Positions 7,762-16,477 of a DNA stretch of 24,627 nucleotides are shown here, piece by piece. The notes beneath the pieces are model-generated. The model saw nothing but the letters and a program-made list of their open reading frames with translations. It made no database searches and was not told where the DNA came from. Each line of letters begins with the position of its first letter. Position 1 is the first letter of the stretch. Source of the stretch: a virus; IMG/VR virus record IMGVR_UViG_3300027861_000186, positions 1 through 24,627 of that record, one strand, 5' to 3'. A program made the translations under genes and the position numbers.

Positions 7762-10644
7762 TTATTTATATGCTTTTTTAAATTTTTGTTTTATAACCCT
7801 GTCATTTACAACATTCATTTTAGTATGATGAAATTTTGCATATAATTGCATTGCTTTTTCCATGTTACCATTTAACATTGCTTTAATTAAAGCATCACTT
7901 CCCACTTGTTCATAAAGATTAATTAAAAATAATTCTTCTTGTTGTTCATAAGTTAATTTTCTAGGATCATTATGTTCTTTAGCTTCTTTAACCCAATTTG
8001 GAATATCTATGTTTTCTTTTGTATATCTATTTTCTATTCTTTTTAATCCTGTTTGAAATGCAGAACCTTTTTTAATTGTATATTTACCATTTTTATCTTT
8101 TGTAAACATTTTAAATTGAAAATCTCCAGCTGCAGTTGTAGATTCATTATATGTATTTTCTCCACTATTGCTTTCAACATCACGCACAGCAGTTATAAAT
8201 TTTTGTAAATTATTTTGTGATTCTTCATTATATATATCTCCACCAACTTTATCTAATATAATTCTTTTTGCAGTAGTTAGATTCATTTCTGATCCATAAG
8301 CAGGTGTAATTATAGCATCACCTATTGTTTTTAAAATAGATGATTGGTCATCTACCGAAATTTTAGAGTTTTTTTTTCCATCACCAAATTCAATATTTTT
8401 AATGTTTGGTTTTCTTATTTCTTTGAGAGCTTCCTCATATGTTATTCCTTTTTCCTTGGCAAGTGCAGATGCTTTTTCAAAAACGTCAATCATTGATGAA
8501 GCAGGAGTTTGATCTGGCTCACTAAAGTTTAAAGTAAAGTCTATTGGAATATCTGTTCCCGGTACAAGTTCAGAAGTATCATTTACATTTACAATTAAGT
8601 TTTCTCCATTAGCATTTATAATTGGTGCAAATTCATTACTACCATCAAGAACAATACCAAATATTAAATTTTCTCCATCTGGCATGTTTCTCCATTCACC
8701 ATTAAGAAGCATTTGAGAATACATTTTTGATGATAATTTTACTGGGTCTGTTTCAAAATTTGATTTAAAAGCTACAGCACCAAAATCATCTAAATAATAT
8801 TTTTGCAAAATATCTACTGTTTCAATAATTTTATTTAATTGTCCATCTCCTACATTTTTTCCATCAATTTTTTTTGGAAGATAAAAAGTATCTTCTACAA
8901 CAAAGTTATCATTAAATGTTTGTGCGGCAGATATTGCTGCTTCACTTGCATCCATTTCTTTACCATACATTCTATTTGCTGCTACAAAACTTAAATACTC
9001 TACTAAATTATCCATTTCTGTTAATGTTCCACTACTATTAAGTGGTACATTTCTTCTTAAAATAGATTCAAAATCTTTAAGTTGTTCTCTTATCTCTATT
9101 TGAATGTCTGCAATTTTTACATCATTGTCTTTTAAAAATTTTATAGAAGCATCTTTTTCCTCTTTAGTATCAAAAGCAAGACCTTCTTGTGCAAGTTCTC
9201 CATCTCCAAAAATATAAGAAACTTTTGCACCATAAGGTAAACCATTTTCTAATAATTGTGTTAATGCTAAACCATCATTATCACCATAGTTAAGATTTAA
9301 AGTTTGCATCATATCATTCATTGTAGGTATATCGTTTTTGTTTCCAGCTTCAGTATAAGCGGCAACAAAACTTTTAGCTGCATCATTGGTCATAACCTTA
9401 ATGTTTTTTATGTTTAAATCTTTTTGTTTTTGTATTAATGTTTCTGTAAGTTCTAGTTTAGCTTGTGCCATAGCACTTGTATCATAAACATTAGGTGCTG
9501 AAAATTCAGCTGTCATATTATCAATTTCTATTGACATATTTTTAATGTCATCATCTATATTAAATATATATCCAACAGGATCATCTTCTCTATTAGATTT
9601 TATATTTTCAATTACCTCTGCTAAAAAAGTTTCTTTTTGTTTAGCAATATCAATAGGGTATGTTTGGTAAACTTTTTCTATCATACTTGTTACAGTAGAA
9701 TCTAAATCTTGATTTGGTAAAGTATGAAGAAATTTAACATCATCAACAGTATCTTCCATAACAGTTTTTGCAACAATCATATTTTCATATACAGGTTCTG
9801 TCATTACTTCTTTTGCAAGATCAAAATCAAATCTTGGTGGTTCTTTTCCATCTTCTCTAGCTTTAATATAATTTTTAAATTCTTTAGTTAATTGATCTCT
9901 TATAACTGCTGATGCTCTTTCAGTTAATTTTGTTCTTTGTTCATAAGTTAAATTAGGTAAATAATTTTTATCTTTTAAAGCATAAAAAGTTTTTCTAGGT
10001 TGTTGTATAACATCTTTATTTCCATCTATAAGATCAATTTCGTTTGGTATAAAAGCTAACATTGCTTGTAACTCCGGATATGTTACTTGTGATTGAAATG
10101 TATCTATTGTTAATTTTTCTAAATCATCTTTTAAAGTTCCTTTAGCCATACCACTTTCATCTGTACTAGCTGTTATAAGTAAAAGTTCTTTTTGTTTATC
10201 ATAACCAGTAAATAAGTTTGTTAAAATATTTTTTGATATTTGTGTATCAGTTCTAAATATTGTTTTTTGTGTTTCTGCTAACGCATAATTTTCAAATTTA
10301 ATTGCAACATTATTATTGGTTGCTAAAGATTTATATTTAGGAAGTAAAATATTATTTTGATCTTTTAAATATTTGTTAGCAGCATCTTTATTAACTGACA
10401 TTACTGGATCAGTATTAATAGTCTCTGATACTTTTATAAGATCAGTTATATAATCGTTTTCTAATTTTAATGCTTCTGCTTGGTTCTGTGCGTTTGTTTC
10501 TTGTATTTTTTGATTAACAACCATTTTAGTAACAGGTGCTAAAGCAGTAGCTAATGTTTGATCTAATCCAATTTGAGGAGTAGTAGTAGAACCTTGTAAT
10601 TGTTCTATTGATCCTTGTGCTGTGAATGTAGGTATTTTTGGCAT
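7762..10644 (-). CDS. Internal virion protein with C-terminal lytic transglycosylase-like domain
   Basis: A 960-residue protein. Most of it (1 to about 800) is helical, charged and without recognisable motifs, as in T7 gp15-type core proteins. The last 149 residues (812-960) look like a lysozyme-fold transglycosylase: FITAVRDVESNSG places a candidate catalytic glutamate at residue 824, followed by AAGDFQFK near 838-844, the position of the GxxQ(I/M/F) motif of this superfamily, and a helical C-terminus with YEQQEELFLINLYEQ. Such a domain would locally open peptidoglycan during DNA ejection. In T7 this activity is at the N-terminus of gp16, so its place at the end of this protein is unusual. 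The start ATG (10644-10642) overlaps the stop of the gp14-like gene as TAATG. Function of the N-terminal 800 residues is not known from sequence. Confidence 0.82.
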   Translation of the reverse strand: MPKIPTFTAQGSIEQLQGSTTTPQIGLDQTLATALAPVTKMVVNQKIQETNAQNQAEALKLENDYITDLIKVSETINTDPVMSVNKDAANKYLKDQNNILLPKYKSLATNNNVAIKFENYALAETQKTIFRTDTQISKNILTNLFTGYDKQKELLLITASTDESGMAKGTLKDDLEKLTIDTFQSQVTYPELQAMLAFIPNEIDLIDGNKDVIQQPRKTFYALKDKNYLPNLTYEQRTKLTERASAVIRDQLTKEFKNYIKAREDGKEPPRFDFDLAKEVMTEPVYENMIVAKTVMEDTVDDVKFLHTLPNQDLDSTVTSMIEKVYQTYPIDIAKQKETFLAEVIENIKSNREDDPVGYIFNIDDDIKNMSIEIDNMTAEFSAPNVYDTSAMAQAKLELTETLIQKQKDLNIKNIKVMTNDAAKSFVAAYTEAGNKNDIPTMNDMMQTLNLNYGDNDGLALTQLLENGLPYGAKVSYIFGDGELAQEGLAFDTKEEKDASIKFLKDNDVKIADIQIEIREQLKDFESILRRNVPLNSSGTLTEMDNLVEYLSFVAANRMYGKEMDASEAAISAAQTFNDNFVVEDTFYLPKKIDGKNVGDGQLNKIIETVDILQKYYLDDFGAVAFKSNFETDPVKLSSKMYSQMLLNGEWRNMPDGENLIFGIVLDGSNEFAPIINANGENLIVNVNDTSELVPGTDIPIDFTLNFSEPDQTPASSMIDVFEKASALAKEKGITYEEALKEIRKPNIKNIEFGDGKKNSKISVDDQSSILKTIGDAIITPAYGSEMNLTTAKRIILDKVGGDIYNEESQNNLQKFITAVRDVESNSGENTYNESTTAAGDFQFKMFTKDKNGKYTIKKGSAFQTGLKRIENRYTKENIDIPNWVKEAKEHNDPRKLTYEQQEELFLINLYEQVGSDALIKAMLNGNMEKAMQLYAKFHHTKMNVVNDRVIKQKFKKAYK

Positions 10645-11174
10645 TATGGAGCTACCACCAATCCTTTGCTTTTAGTTCCAAAAGATCCTTGATTCATTGT
10701 TATTAAACTTGTTCCTGCAGATGCTATAGTTCCTATCTGTTTAATTCTTGATTCTTGTCTAGCAATAGTTCCTTTTATTCTTGCAAAGTTTGCTTCTTCT
10801 CTTTTATTGGCTGCTGCAACTTTTGAATTATATGTTATTAAATTTTCTTGTAACTTTGCTTCAAGAGCATTTGATAAAGCAATATTATATGCACTACCAC
10901 TTCCAATTTGTACTCCAGATTTAGCAAGAGCAACTGTAGTTTCTCCTTTTACTTTTTGATAAGTTTTATTAAATTGTGCAATATCAAATTCTGCTTTTTG
11001 TTCTATTTGTTCGGCTTGACCATCTAATACTGCAGCAGTTTTATTATTTGCTGCTTGATTATATTTACCAAGAGTTCCTTGAGCTTGGTATTTCATAATA
11101 GAAGTTCCCGCAGAAATATAAGGAGCTGCTGTTGTTAATGCTGGTGCTGCTGCTGCTGCTGCTAAAAATCCCAT
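10644..11174 (-). CDS. Internal virion protein, gp14-like
   Basis: A 176-residue protein with a short alanine-rich hydrophobic N-terminus (MGFLAAAAAAPALTTAAPY), then a long alanine/lysine/glutamine-rich helical body: ALAKSGVQIGSGSAYNI, EAKLQENLITYN and ANFARIKGTIARQESRIKQIG. The length, the hydrophobic start and the SGVxxxSGS line fit the gp14-type internal virion proteins of T7-like phages, which are ejected into the cell envelope and form the outer-membrane part of the ejection conduit. The order gp13-like, gp14-like, large core proteins matches T7. It is coupled by TAATG overlaps on both sides. A minor structural role other than gp14 cannot be excluded. Confidence 0.75.
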   Translation of the reverse strand: MGFLAAAAAAPALTTAAPYISAGTSIMKYQAQGTLGKYNQAANNKTAAVLDGQAEQIEQKAEFDIAQFNKTYQKVKGETTVALAKSGVQIGSGSAYNIALSNALEAKLQENLITYNSKVAAANKREEANFARIKGTIARQESRIKQIGTIASAGTSLITMNQGSFGTKSKGLVVAP

Positions 11175-11638
11175 TAAAATATCCTCGCATACATATATTG
11201 ATCAGAGCCATCAAAACCAAATTTTCTCATTAAACCTTCGTTCTCCAAACCTAACCACTCTGCAAATCTTTGACCTTGAGTAAAATCTTTTCTAATTGCA
11301 GTTTGAACTCTTTTTATATTATGTTCTTTGGCAACTCTAGCAAAATCTTTTTTAATTGCTTTAGCTACACCTAAAGGATGTTTCCACATATCACTTGATG
11401 CTATAACCCAACCTTCTGCAACTTGACCCCAAATCATTTTCATTCCTGCAGCAAAGATAGGTTTATTATTTAGCATTCCTGTAAAAGCTAAATGATCTTG
11501 TTCTAAATTTTTAGCATCACCTTCAACATTAATATAATGTCTGTCTGCTTCTAATATCTTATGATTCATTTGATATGACAATATAATCTGTCCATGCTCT
11601 TTTGTGTAAGGTACTATATATAACATATTATCCATCAT
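11174..11638 (-). CDS. GNAT-fold protein, T7 gp13-like (internal protein A type)
   Basis: A 154-residue protein. It starts with MLYIVPYTKEHGQIIL, typical of the first strand and helix of the GNAT acetyltransferase fold, and ends with RVQTAIRKDFTQGQRFAEWLGLENEGLMRKFGFDGSDQYMYARIF-type elements (last 45 residues), the C-terminal helix and strands of the same fold. T7 gp13 and many podophage homologues have this shape; gp13 is needed for virion maturation but no acetyl transfer has been tied to it. The location between tail tubular protein B and the gp14-like gene supports this. The first ATG (11638) overlaps the previous gene by 11 bases. An internal in-frame ATG at 11626 is an alternative start. 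Neither has a strong ribosome-binding site. Confidence 0.75.
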   Translation of the reverse strand: MMDNMLYIVPYTKEHGQIILSYQMNHKILEADRHYINVEGDAKNLEQDHLAFTGMLNNKPIFAAGMKMIWGQVAEGWVIASSDMWKHPLGVAKAIKKDFARVAKEHNIKRVQTAIRKDFTQGQRFAEWLGLENEGLMRKFGFDGSDQYMYARIF

Positions 11639-14189
11639 TTGTAGTTAATCTTGGGTATAACGATAAAATTGTAAAAGGTAAAGGTTGAGTTTGTCTAACA
11701 AAGATAAAACCATCTGTTTCATAGTTTCCTCTAAACTCTACCTCTTTATCTCCTGTAAATGGTGGTATACCTTCATCCATTAAATCAGCAGAACTTCTAA
11801 ATGGTATTCTCTCTAAATTGCTTAAATCTGGTCCAACTTCTACACCAATAGTTTCAAACATTCTAACTGTAATATCATATATTCTTTTTGTCTTACCTTG
11901 TGATGTACCATTCTGTGATCCAGCATTTAATCTCATAGTTTGTAGTAAAGATGTATATGCTAAACCTACTTTAACACTTGTTGAAGAACGATCTAAAGTA
12001 ATGCTGCCAGAACTTACAGTTTTATCTGGGTGTGTTGCACCATTAGCTAATATAGAAACTGTTTGTCCTTCAAGGTGATCTAATCCTGATATTGTACTTA
12101 CAGCACTACCACTATAACTTAATGCACTATCTAAAAAATTAAATGATGTGTTATCTGTTTGATCAAAATCAAATACATTTAATATTTCTACAAATCTTCT
12201 AGTTGCACCATTAATTGTTCTTTTAACAATTACATAAACTTGATATTCAGTATCATCAGTTGGAATAACTGCAACACTTTCACATACTGCTTTACCTTCA
12301 TCAGTTTTTGTTAATCTAGTAGAATCATCTAAAGATGTAACAGTTAAAAATCCTGTAGACAATGGTGATGTTTCTGTAATCGTAACTACATTACTACTAA
12401 CTGTTGCTGTAAAATCAGAATCAGCATCTATTAATGTTTTTAAATTTGTTGCTGTTTGGTTATTACTTGTTGTTGTATGAAATTTACCAGACGTAGCAGA
12501 TGTAGCGGATGTAAAGGTTGTAGTCGTACCATTTGCTTTTGTTAAAACTATTCTTGTACCATTTGCTATATTTGCATAATCAGTAACTGTAATTGTTGCA
12601 TTACCAAATCTACCACCAAAAATATGTCTATGCCAAGCAGTTACTTGTTGTTCTCTTTGATAAGTTAATCCTACTAACTCACCATCACCTCTTACAGCAT
12701 AAACAATTTGATTTGGTTCTTGTTGATATGCAATTTGTGTTAAACCACCTTCACTAATGTGTTCGGCAAGAATAGTCATATCGGGTGCAATATAACCATC
12801 TACATCAAAGTTATAAGCTAGTTCTCTAATTTTTCTTTTAGCTCTTTGTAAAAATAATGTTGCGTTACCTACAGCTATAGCATCTACGTTTGCTGCACCA
12901 TGGTTAGATTGTTTTTTAATTAATATGTTTGTAGGTGTAACTGCACTATCTGTACCACCTCCACTTACTGTAAATTCACCACCTGCTGTACCTATAATTA
13001 AAGTTCTTGTTGAAGTCATAAATCTAATGGCATTAACTTGGTTAGATGCGATTGTATAAATAATTGCATCATCATCAGCTATTGTGCCACCAATGTTTGC
13101 ATCCATGTTTTCATAATCACCAGACTTTGAGAAAAAAATAGTTTGTGGTTGATCGCTTGTTCCTGCAAATACTAATCTTTGTTCAAAGAAGGTTACAGAA
13201 GAAGCATGACCAGTAGTATCAGAAAATGATCCTAGATACCAAGCGGTAATAGAATTAGCATTTGTAAAAGCTGTTGTAATAGTTGCTACTGCTATTGTTG
13301 TACTTGTTATAGCTGTGATAACTCCATAACCAGCATTAAAATGTATTTGTCTACCTATGTCAGTTGATATAAATCCTGATCCACCATTTATTCCAGTAAC
13401 CGAAGATGCGGTTATATCTCTTGATCCAACAGATGCACTAGAGGGTGTTAAAGTTGTTGTTGTAGTATTAACATCCATAAAAGGTCCATTGGTAAAATCA
13501 ACATCAGTTAATGTCCAAGTGGTATGAGCAGTACGAGATAATTTTGTAGTTTCGTGTAAAGGATGCGTAATATACATTACATCAGCACTTTGTGCAAACT
13601 TAATATCAAATAGTTGTGCAGTAGTATAAGGTGTTGTTAATTCAAAAACTTTATTGGCTACACCGCCAGAACTATAAGCAGTAAATGCAGAACTGTTTAT
13701 ATCTACACCATCTTTATCTTGTAGTTCAAATGTATTGGTAGTTTTGTCTGCAACTAAAAATCTTTTACTATTAACTTCTGTCATACCAGAAACACCACTA
13801 ATTAATACTTCATCACCATTTTCATAACCATGTGAAGTTGCGGTTACTACTGCAGGATTAGCAGCAGTAATTCCAGATATAGTTTTATCTCCTTCTAATA
13901 CAGCACCACTATCTTTATACACTCTCATTTTTAAGTTTGAGAACTCAAGCATATAAGTTTGTGTTGTTGAAAATTCAAAAGGTATTAATCTTGTTTTATT
14001 ATCGCTATCAGCAACTTCTGCTAAAAATGTAGAGCCGGGTCTACGAGCTGCTGAACCATGTGGATATACTACTAAATTTTCTAATGTTGCACAACCAGAT
14101 GTATATTTAGTTAAATCTGTTCTACCATCTAATCTTGGAGATAGCTCACCACCTGTAAAGTTTGTAAGTTCGACAGCAACCCTAGCCAT
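11628..14189 (-). CDS. Tail tubular protein B (gp12-like tail nozzle)
   Basis: An 853-residue protein. The N-terminus (NFTGGELSPRLDGRTDLTKY, residues 10-29, and ARRPGSTFLAEV near 48-59) and the internal lines VTFFEQRLVFAGTSDQPQTI (332-351), LIIGTAGGEFTVSG (397-410) and LVGLTYQREQQVTAWHRH (505-522) are hallmark features of the T7-like nozzle protein that forms the tip of the short tail. Two added modules stand out. Residues about 101-182 resemble the small repeated E1-FCCH-like beta module found in many phage proteins (NPAVVTATSHGYENGDEVLI). Residues about 527-632 are a serine/threonine-rich beta insertion interrupting the usual WxRH...ESVAVIP line. It follows tail tubular protein A by 3 bases and overlaps the gp13-like gene. 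Confidence 0.93.
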   Translation of the reverse strand: MARVAVELTNFTGGELSPRLDGRTDLTKYTSGCATLENLVVYPHGSAARRPGSTFLAEVADSDNKTRLIPFEFSTTQTYMLEFSNLKMRVYKDSGAVLEGDKTISGITAANPAVVTATSHGYENGDEVLISGVSGMTEVNSKRFLVADKTTNTFELQDKDGVDINSSAFTAYSSGGVANKVFELTTPYTTAQLFDIKFAQSADVMYITHPLHETTKLSRTAHTTWTLTDVDFTNGPFMDVNTTTTTLTPSSASVGSRDITASSVTGINGGSGFISTDIGRQIHFNAGYGVITAITSTTIAVATITTAFTNANSITAWYLGSFSDTTGHASSVTFFEQRLVFAGTSDQPQTIFFSKSGDYENMDANIGGTIADDDAIIYTIASNQVNAIRFMTSTRTLIIGTAGGEFTVSGGGTDSAVTPTNILIKKQSNHGAANVDAIAVGNATLFLQRAKRKIRELAYNFDVDGYIAPDMTILAEHISEGGLTQIAYQQEPNQIVYAVRGDGELVGLTYQREQQVTAWHRHIFGGRFGNATITVTDYANIANGTRIVLTKANGTTTTFTSATSATSGKFHTTTSNNQTATNLKTLIDADSDFTATVSSNVVTITETSPLSTGFLTVTSLDDSTRLTKTDEGKAVCESVAVIPTDDTEYQVYVIVKRTINGATRRFVEILNVFDFDQTDNTSFNFLDSALSYSGSAVSTISGLDHLEGQTVSILANGATHPDKTVSSGSITLDRSSTSVKVGLAYTSLLQTMRLNAGSQNGTSQGKTKRIYDITVRMFETIGVEVGPDLSNLERIPFRSSADLMDEGIPPFTGDKEVEFRGNYETDGFIFVRQTQPLPFTILSLYPRLTTNDG

Positions 14190-14192
14190 TTA

Positions 14193-14774
14193 TTAAAACC
14201 TTGAGTTTATAAATGTACTTGCATCTATTTGATCTGCCATGCCTAAATCTTGTTCAACATTTTGACCTTCAGTTGAATCTACAAATCTAGCATCTTTTAA
14301 TTTATCTTGAAACAAATTATACATATTTGTTGCTGTAGTATTATTAGAAGTAACTGCAAAAGCAATATCAGCAGCTAAAGAAGCAGATAAAGTTTCTCTT
14401 AACAATTCATCATATTCATTAGGATCTGTAATTCTACCAATGTATAGTATCTTCATGCTAGATGCGTTGCTTAATATTTTTCTACCTTCTACTTTGTAGT
14501 TTGAATCATAATCTAATATTTTAAGTAATCTTAAACAATCTGCTGGTAAAGTATAAGCATAACTAAAACCCCAAGCAGGAGCTGTAGTGTCTGCTGCTAG
14601 TTCAACTCTTTTTTGTAAGCAGTTCCAAGGATGTGTTCTAAATAAACCATCTCTTACTTGAGTATATCTTGAATTGCAAAGTCTTGCGTTTTTTGAATCT
14701 TCTGTAAGTGAAAGAATAGTTGTTGCACCTAATTGGTTTAATGCTCCATTACAAATGTCTACTGTTGATGCCAT
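14193..14774 (-). CDS. Tail tubular protein A (gp11-like adaptor)
   Basis: A 193-residue protein of the usual length for the podophage adaptor that forms a ring between portal and nozzle. Recognisable lines are DICNGALNQLGA near residues 6-17, CNSRYTQVRDGLFRTHPWNC near 33-52 and YTLPADCLRLLKI near 74-86, all typical of T7 gp11-type proteins. The rest is helical and ends in acidic and hydrophobic residues. It is directly followed by the nozzle gene, the invariant order in T7-like phages. Start ATG at 14774-14772 follows a TTATAAGGAAG-like ribosome-binding stretch in the minus strand. Assignment is firm. Confidence 0.93.
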   Translation of the reverse strand: MASTVDICNGALNQLGATTILSLTEDSKNARLCNSRYTQVRDGLFRTHPWNCLQKRVELAADTTAPAWGFSYAYTLPADCLRLLKILDYDSNYKVEGRKILSNASSMKILYIGRITDPNEYDELLRETLSASLAADIAFAVTSNNTTATNMYNLFQDKLKDARFVDSTEGQNVEQDLGMADQIDASTFINSRF

Positions 14775-14775
14775 A

Positions 14776-14976
14776 TCACTTCCTTATAATATACTTACGT
14801 CTTATTTGTCTATCTTTTTCTAACGCAAATATTTCTGCTTCTGTTCGTTCTTCTTTAGTATCAAAGCCATAATGATATTTAGTATCATGTTTAAACCTAT
14901 CTACTAATACATACCTGTACACATAATTATCTTTTTTAAAGTGTAGTACAGGTTTTAAATCTTGTATCTTTTTCAT
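14776..14976 (-). CDS. Small basic protein of unknown function
   Basis: A 66-residue protein rich in Lys, Arg and Tyr (many of them in YVYRYVLVDRFKHDTKYHYG near residues 18-37). It ends with a highly charged helix (FALEKDRQIRRKYIIRK). It has no membrane segment, cysteine pair or known motif. It lies between the probable head protein and the tail adaptor and its stop is one base from the adaptor start. The start codon sits two bases after an 11-bp RNA stem (14979-15018), and no clear free ribosome-binding site exists, so its translation may be kept low. It could be a minor virion, assembly or nucleic-acid-binding protein. I do not recognise the family. Confidence 0.65.
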   Translation of the reverse strand: MKKIQDLKPVLHFKKDNYVYRYVLVDRFKHDTKYHYGFDTKEERTEAEIFALEKDRQIRRKYIIRK

Positions 14977-14978
14977 GC

Positions 14979-15018
14979 ACTCTAGGCGGCTTCCACTCTC
15001 GCTTTCACCGCCTAAAAT
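14979..15018 (-). promoter_or_regulatory. GC-rich RNA hairpin just before a start codon
   Basis: In minus-strand RNA the arms at 15008-15018 and 14979-14989 pair over 11 bp (core UAGGCGG/CCGCCUA) around an 18-base loop. Two of the outer pairs are G-U and would be C-A mismatches in plus-strand RNA, so the full stem exists only in the late transcript. No U-run follows it on the minus strand, so it is not a normal intrinsic terminator. It ends two bases before the ATG at 14976. It could limit initiation at that gene, act as an RNase processing or stabilising site, or damp read-through from the capsid genes. Confidence 0.6.
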
Positions 15019-15026
15019 TTTATTTA

Positions 15027-15524
15027 TTAGTCTACTGTGTATTCAATAACAAAACTTAAATCACCAGCAGTATTACCAGCAGCATCAAAAATGATACCTA
15101 CATAGTAATATCCTCCCGGATCAGAAGATTGTCCAGCATCTTGCCAAACTTTCTGTCCCATTTTGTTAATATCTCTAGCTTCAAATGCTACTTCAGTTCC
15201 TGTTGTTACCGCACCACGAAGGTCAGTAATCGCAGAAGCATAAGCATCATCATCAACCGCAGCAATAGCTGTTGTCCATAAACCAACATCCGCAGTATTA
15301 GTAGTTCCAGAATCTAAATCGTCATTAAACAATTTGATAGAAGAAATACTAGCATTAGTTGGAACAGGAGCTAACATAACTGTATCAGTAGCCGACAAGT
15401 CTCCAGATGCCAAAGCAATAGTACCTTGTGCAATTCTTTTTACACCATGTAATTGCTGTGAATCATTTTTGACTTGAGGAACTGCAACAAAGTTAGTTAC
15501 AATGTCTGTATTTACATTCGCCAT
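15027..15524 (-). CDS. Probable virion (head-associated) protein of unknown type
   Basis: A 165-residue Ala/Thr/Asp-rich protein without Cys, signal peptide or membrane segment. Lines include GVKRIAQGTIALASGDLSA near residues 27-45, VPTNASISSIKLFNDDL near 54-70 and DPGGYYYVGIIFDAAGNTAGD near 134-154. The composition and the alternating strands suggest an all-beta structural protein. It follows the major capsid gene by 16 bases and has a perfect AGGAGG ribosome-binding site at 15534-15539, which points to high expression, as for a head decoration or head-fibre protein. Similar proteins occur after the capsid gene in marine podophages, as far as I recall. The exact role is inferred from position alone. 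Confidence 0.75.
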   Translation of the reverse strand: MANVNTDIVTNFVAVPQVKNDSQQLHGVKRIAQGTIALASGDLSATDTVMLAPVPTNASISSIKLFNDDLDSGTTNTADVGLWTTAIAAVDDDAYASAITDLRGAVTTGTEVAFEARDINKMGQKVWQDAGQSSDPGGYYYVGIIFDAAGNTAGDLSFVIEYTVD

Positions 15525-15533
15525 AATCTATAT

Positions 15534-15539
15534 CCTCCT
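15534..15539 (-). promoter_or_regulatory. Perfect Shine-Dalgarno site of the post-capsid gene
   Basis: The minus strand reads AGGAGG nine bases before the ATG at 15524-15522. It is one of the two strongest ribosome-binding sites seen in the window and supports high expression of the 165-residue protein. Confidence 0.75.
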
Positions 15540-15540
15540 A

Positions 15541-16395
15541 TTACGATTCTGTACATTGTACTTCAACAACTTTAGCTTCTTCCATTCTAGTAGCACCAAT
15601 GCTCATGCAGTAGTACACTTGAGTGGCATAAGATTTGTCGCTTCTTTCGTCTATTCTAGCATTGACATCTTTGCCAACACCTAAAGCGATTCCATCTTGT
15701 GCAAAAGCTATACATGATCTAGTTGTGCTAGATAATGTTAGTCTGTTTGATACAATGAAATTAAAACCAAGGAACGAGTTGATTTCACCATTAGCCAATG
15801 CTTTGACTGTGTTGAAATCAGAACTTGTTACTTCAGTTATATTTAAAAGATCACTTATCTGTCTCGGAGACACGATAATGTGTCTCGGAATTGAAGGATC
15901 TACATCTCCTAAATCAAGAGTTTGTTTAGCTTCTCTTAATTTAGCGATATTTAAACCAGCAGAACCATGTACGATTTGATTCGAATTGGCTGTGCTTGTT
16001 GATCCTGTCTCACCAGTGTACGCAGTACCTAGTGCAGCAGAAATGATCACATCATCCATAGCTCTACCCATTGCCATAGCAGCAGCTTGAGCATAAGATG
16101 AAGTCGGATCTATTAAAAGTCTAACTTTGTCCTGTTGATCTATTAGATCAGCAAATTCATAATCCGCAAGAGATACTCTTCTTCTCGCATGAGGAGTATC
16201 TATTTGTGGAGTGTCTGAATGTCTGCTAGTTTTTTCAACTGCAGTTACTGAACCAACTTGATCGAAAAAAGCGTTTTTTCCAACCACAGATTCAACACGA
16301 ACTTTGTCTCTTAATAACGATCCCATTTGTTGAGATAGCATTTGTACGTTTGCAGAATACTGCTGTACAAAAGCTGTAGTTATATTTGATGACAT
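15541..16395 (-). CDS. Major capsid protein
   Basis: A 284-residue protein. Its opening (MSSNITTAFVQQYSANVQML) and the line RHSDTPQIDTPHARRRVSLADYEFADLIDQQD (about residues 58-89, with the Asp-Thr-Pro and Arg-Arg-Arg features) are typical of a family of short HK97-fold phage capsid proteins. Later come an alpha-helical spine (AQAAAMAMGRAMDDVIISAALG near 102-123), IPRHIIVSPRQISDLL near 169-184 and a C-terminal beta region (GVGKDVNARIDERSDKSYATQVY). Family placement (phage capsid protein 2 type) is from memory. The position right after the scaffold region and the GGAGAG ribosome-binding site at 16402-16407 fit the most abundant virion protein. Its length is at the short end for HK97-fold capsid proteins. 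Confidence 0.88.
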   Translation of the reverse strand: MSSNITTAFVQQYSANVQMLSQQMGSLLRDKVRVESVVGKNAFFDQVGSVTAVEKTSRHSDTPQIDTPHARRRVSLADYEFADLIDQQDKVRLLIDPTSSYAQAAAMAMGRAMDDVIISAALGTAYTGETGSTSTANSNQIVHGSAGLNIAKLREAKQTLDLGDVDPSIPRHIIVSPRQISDLLNITEVTSSDFNTVKALANGEINSFLGFNFIVSNRLTLSSTTRSCIAFAQDGIALGVGKDVNARIDERSDKSYATQVYYCMSIGATRMEEAKVVEVQCTES

Positions 16396-16401
16396 AATTG
16401 T

Positions 16402-16407
16402 CTCTCC
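16402..16407 (-). promoter_or_regulatory. Shine-Dalgarno site of the major capsid gene
   Basis: The minus strand reads GGAGAG six bases before the ATG at 16395-16393. The 101-base gap upstream (16396-16496) is the longest gap inside the late operon and could also hold a promoter or RNA-processing site, but no clear -35/-10 pair was found. Confidence 0.65.
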
Positions 16408-16477
16408 ATATTATTGTTAAGTTAAAATAATCAGAAAGGTTCTCCACTAAATAATAGTAGGCATCTCTTGGATTTTA

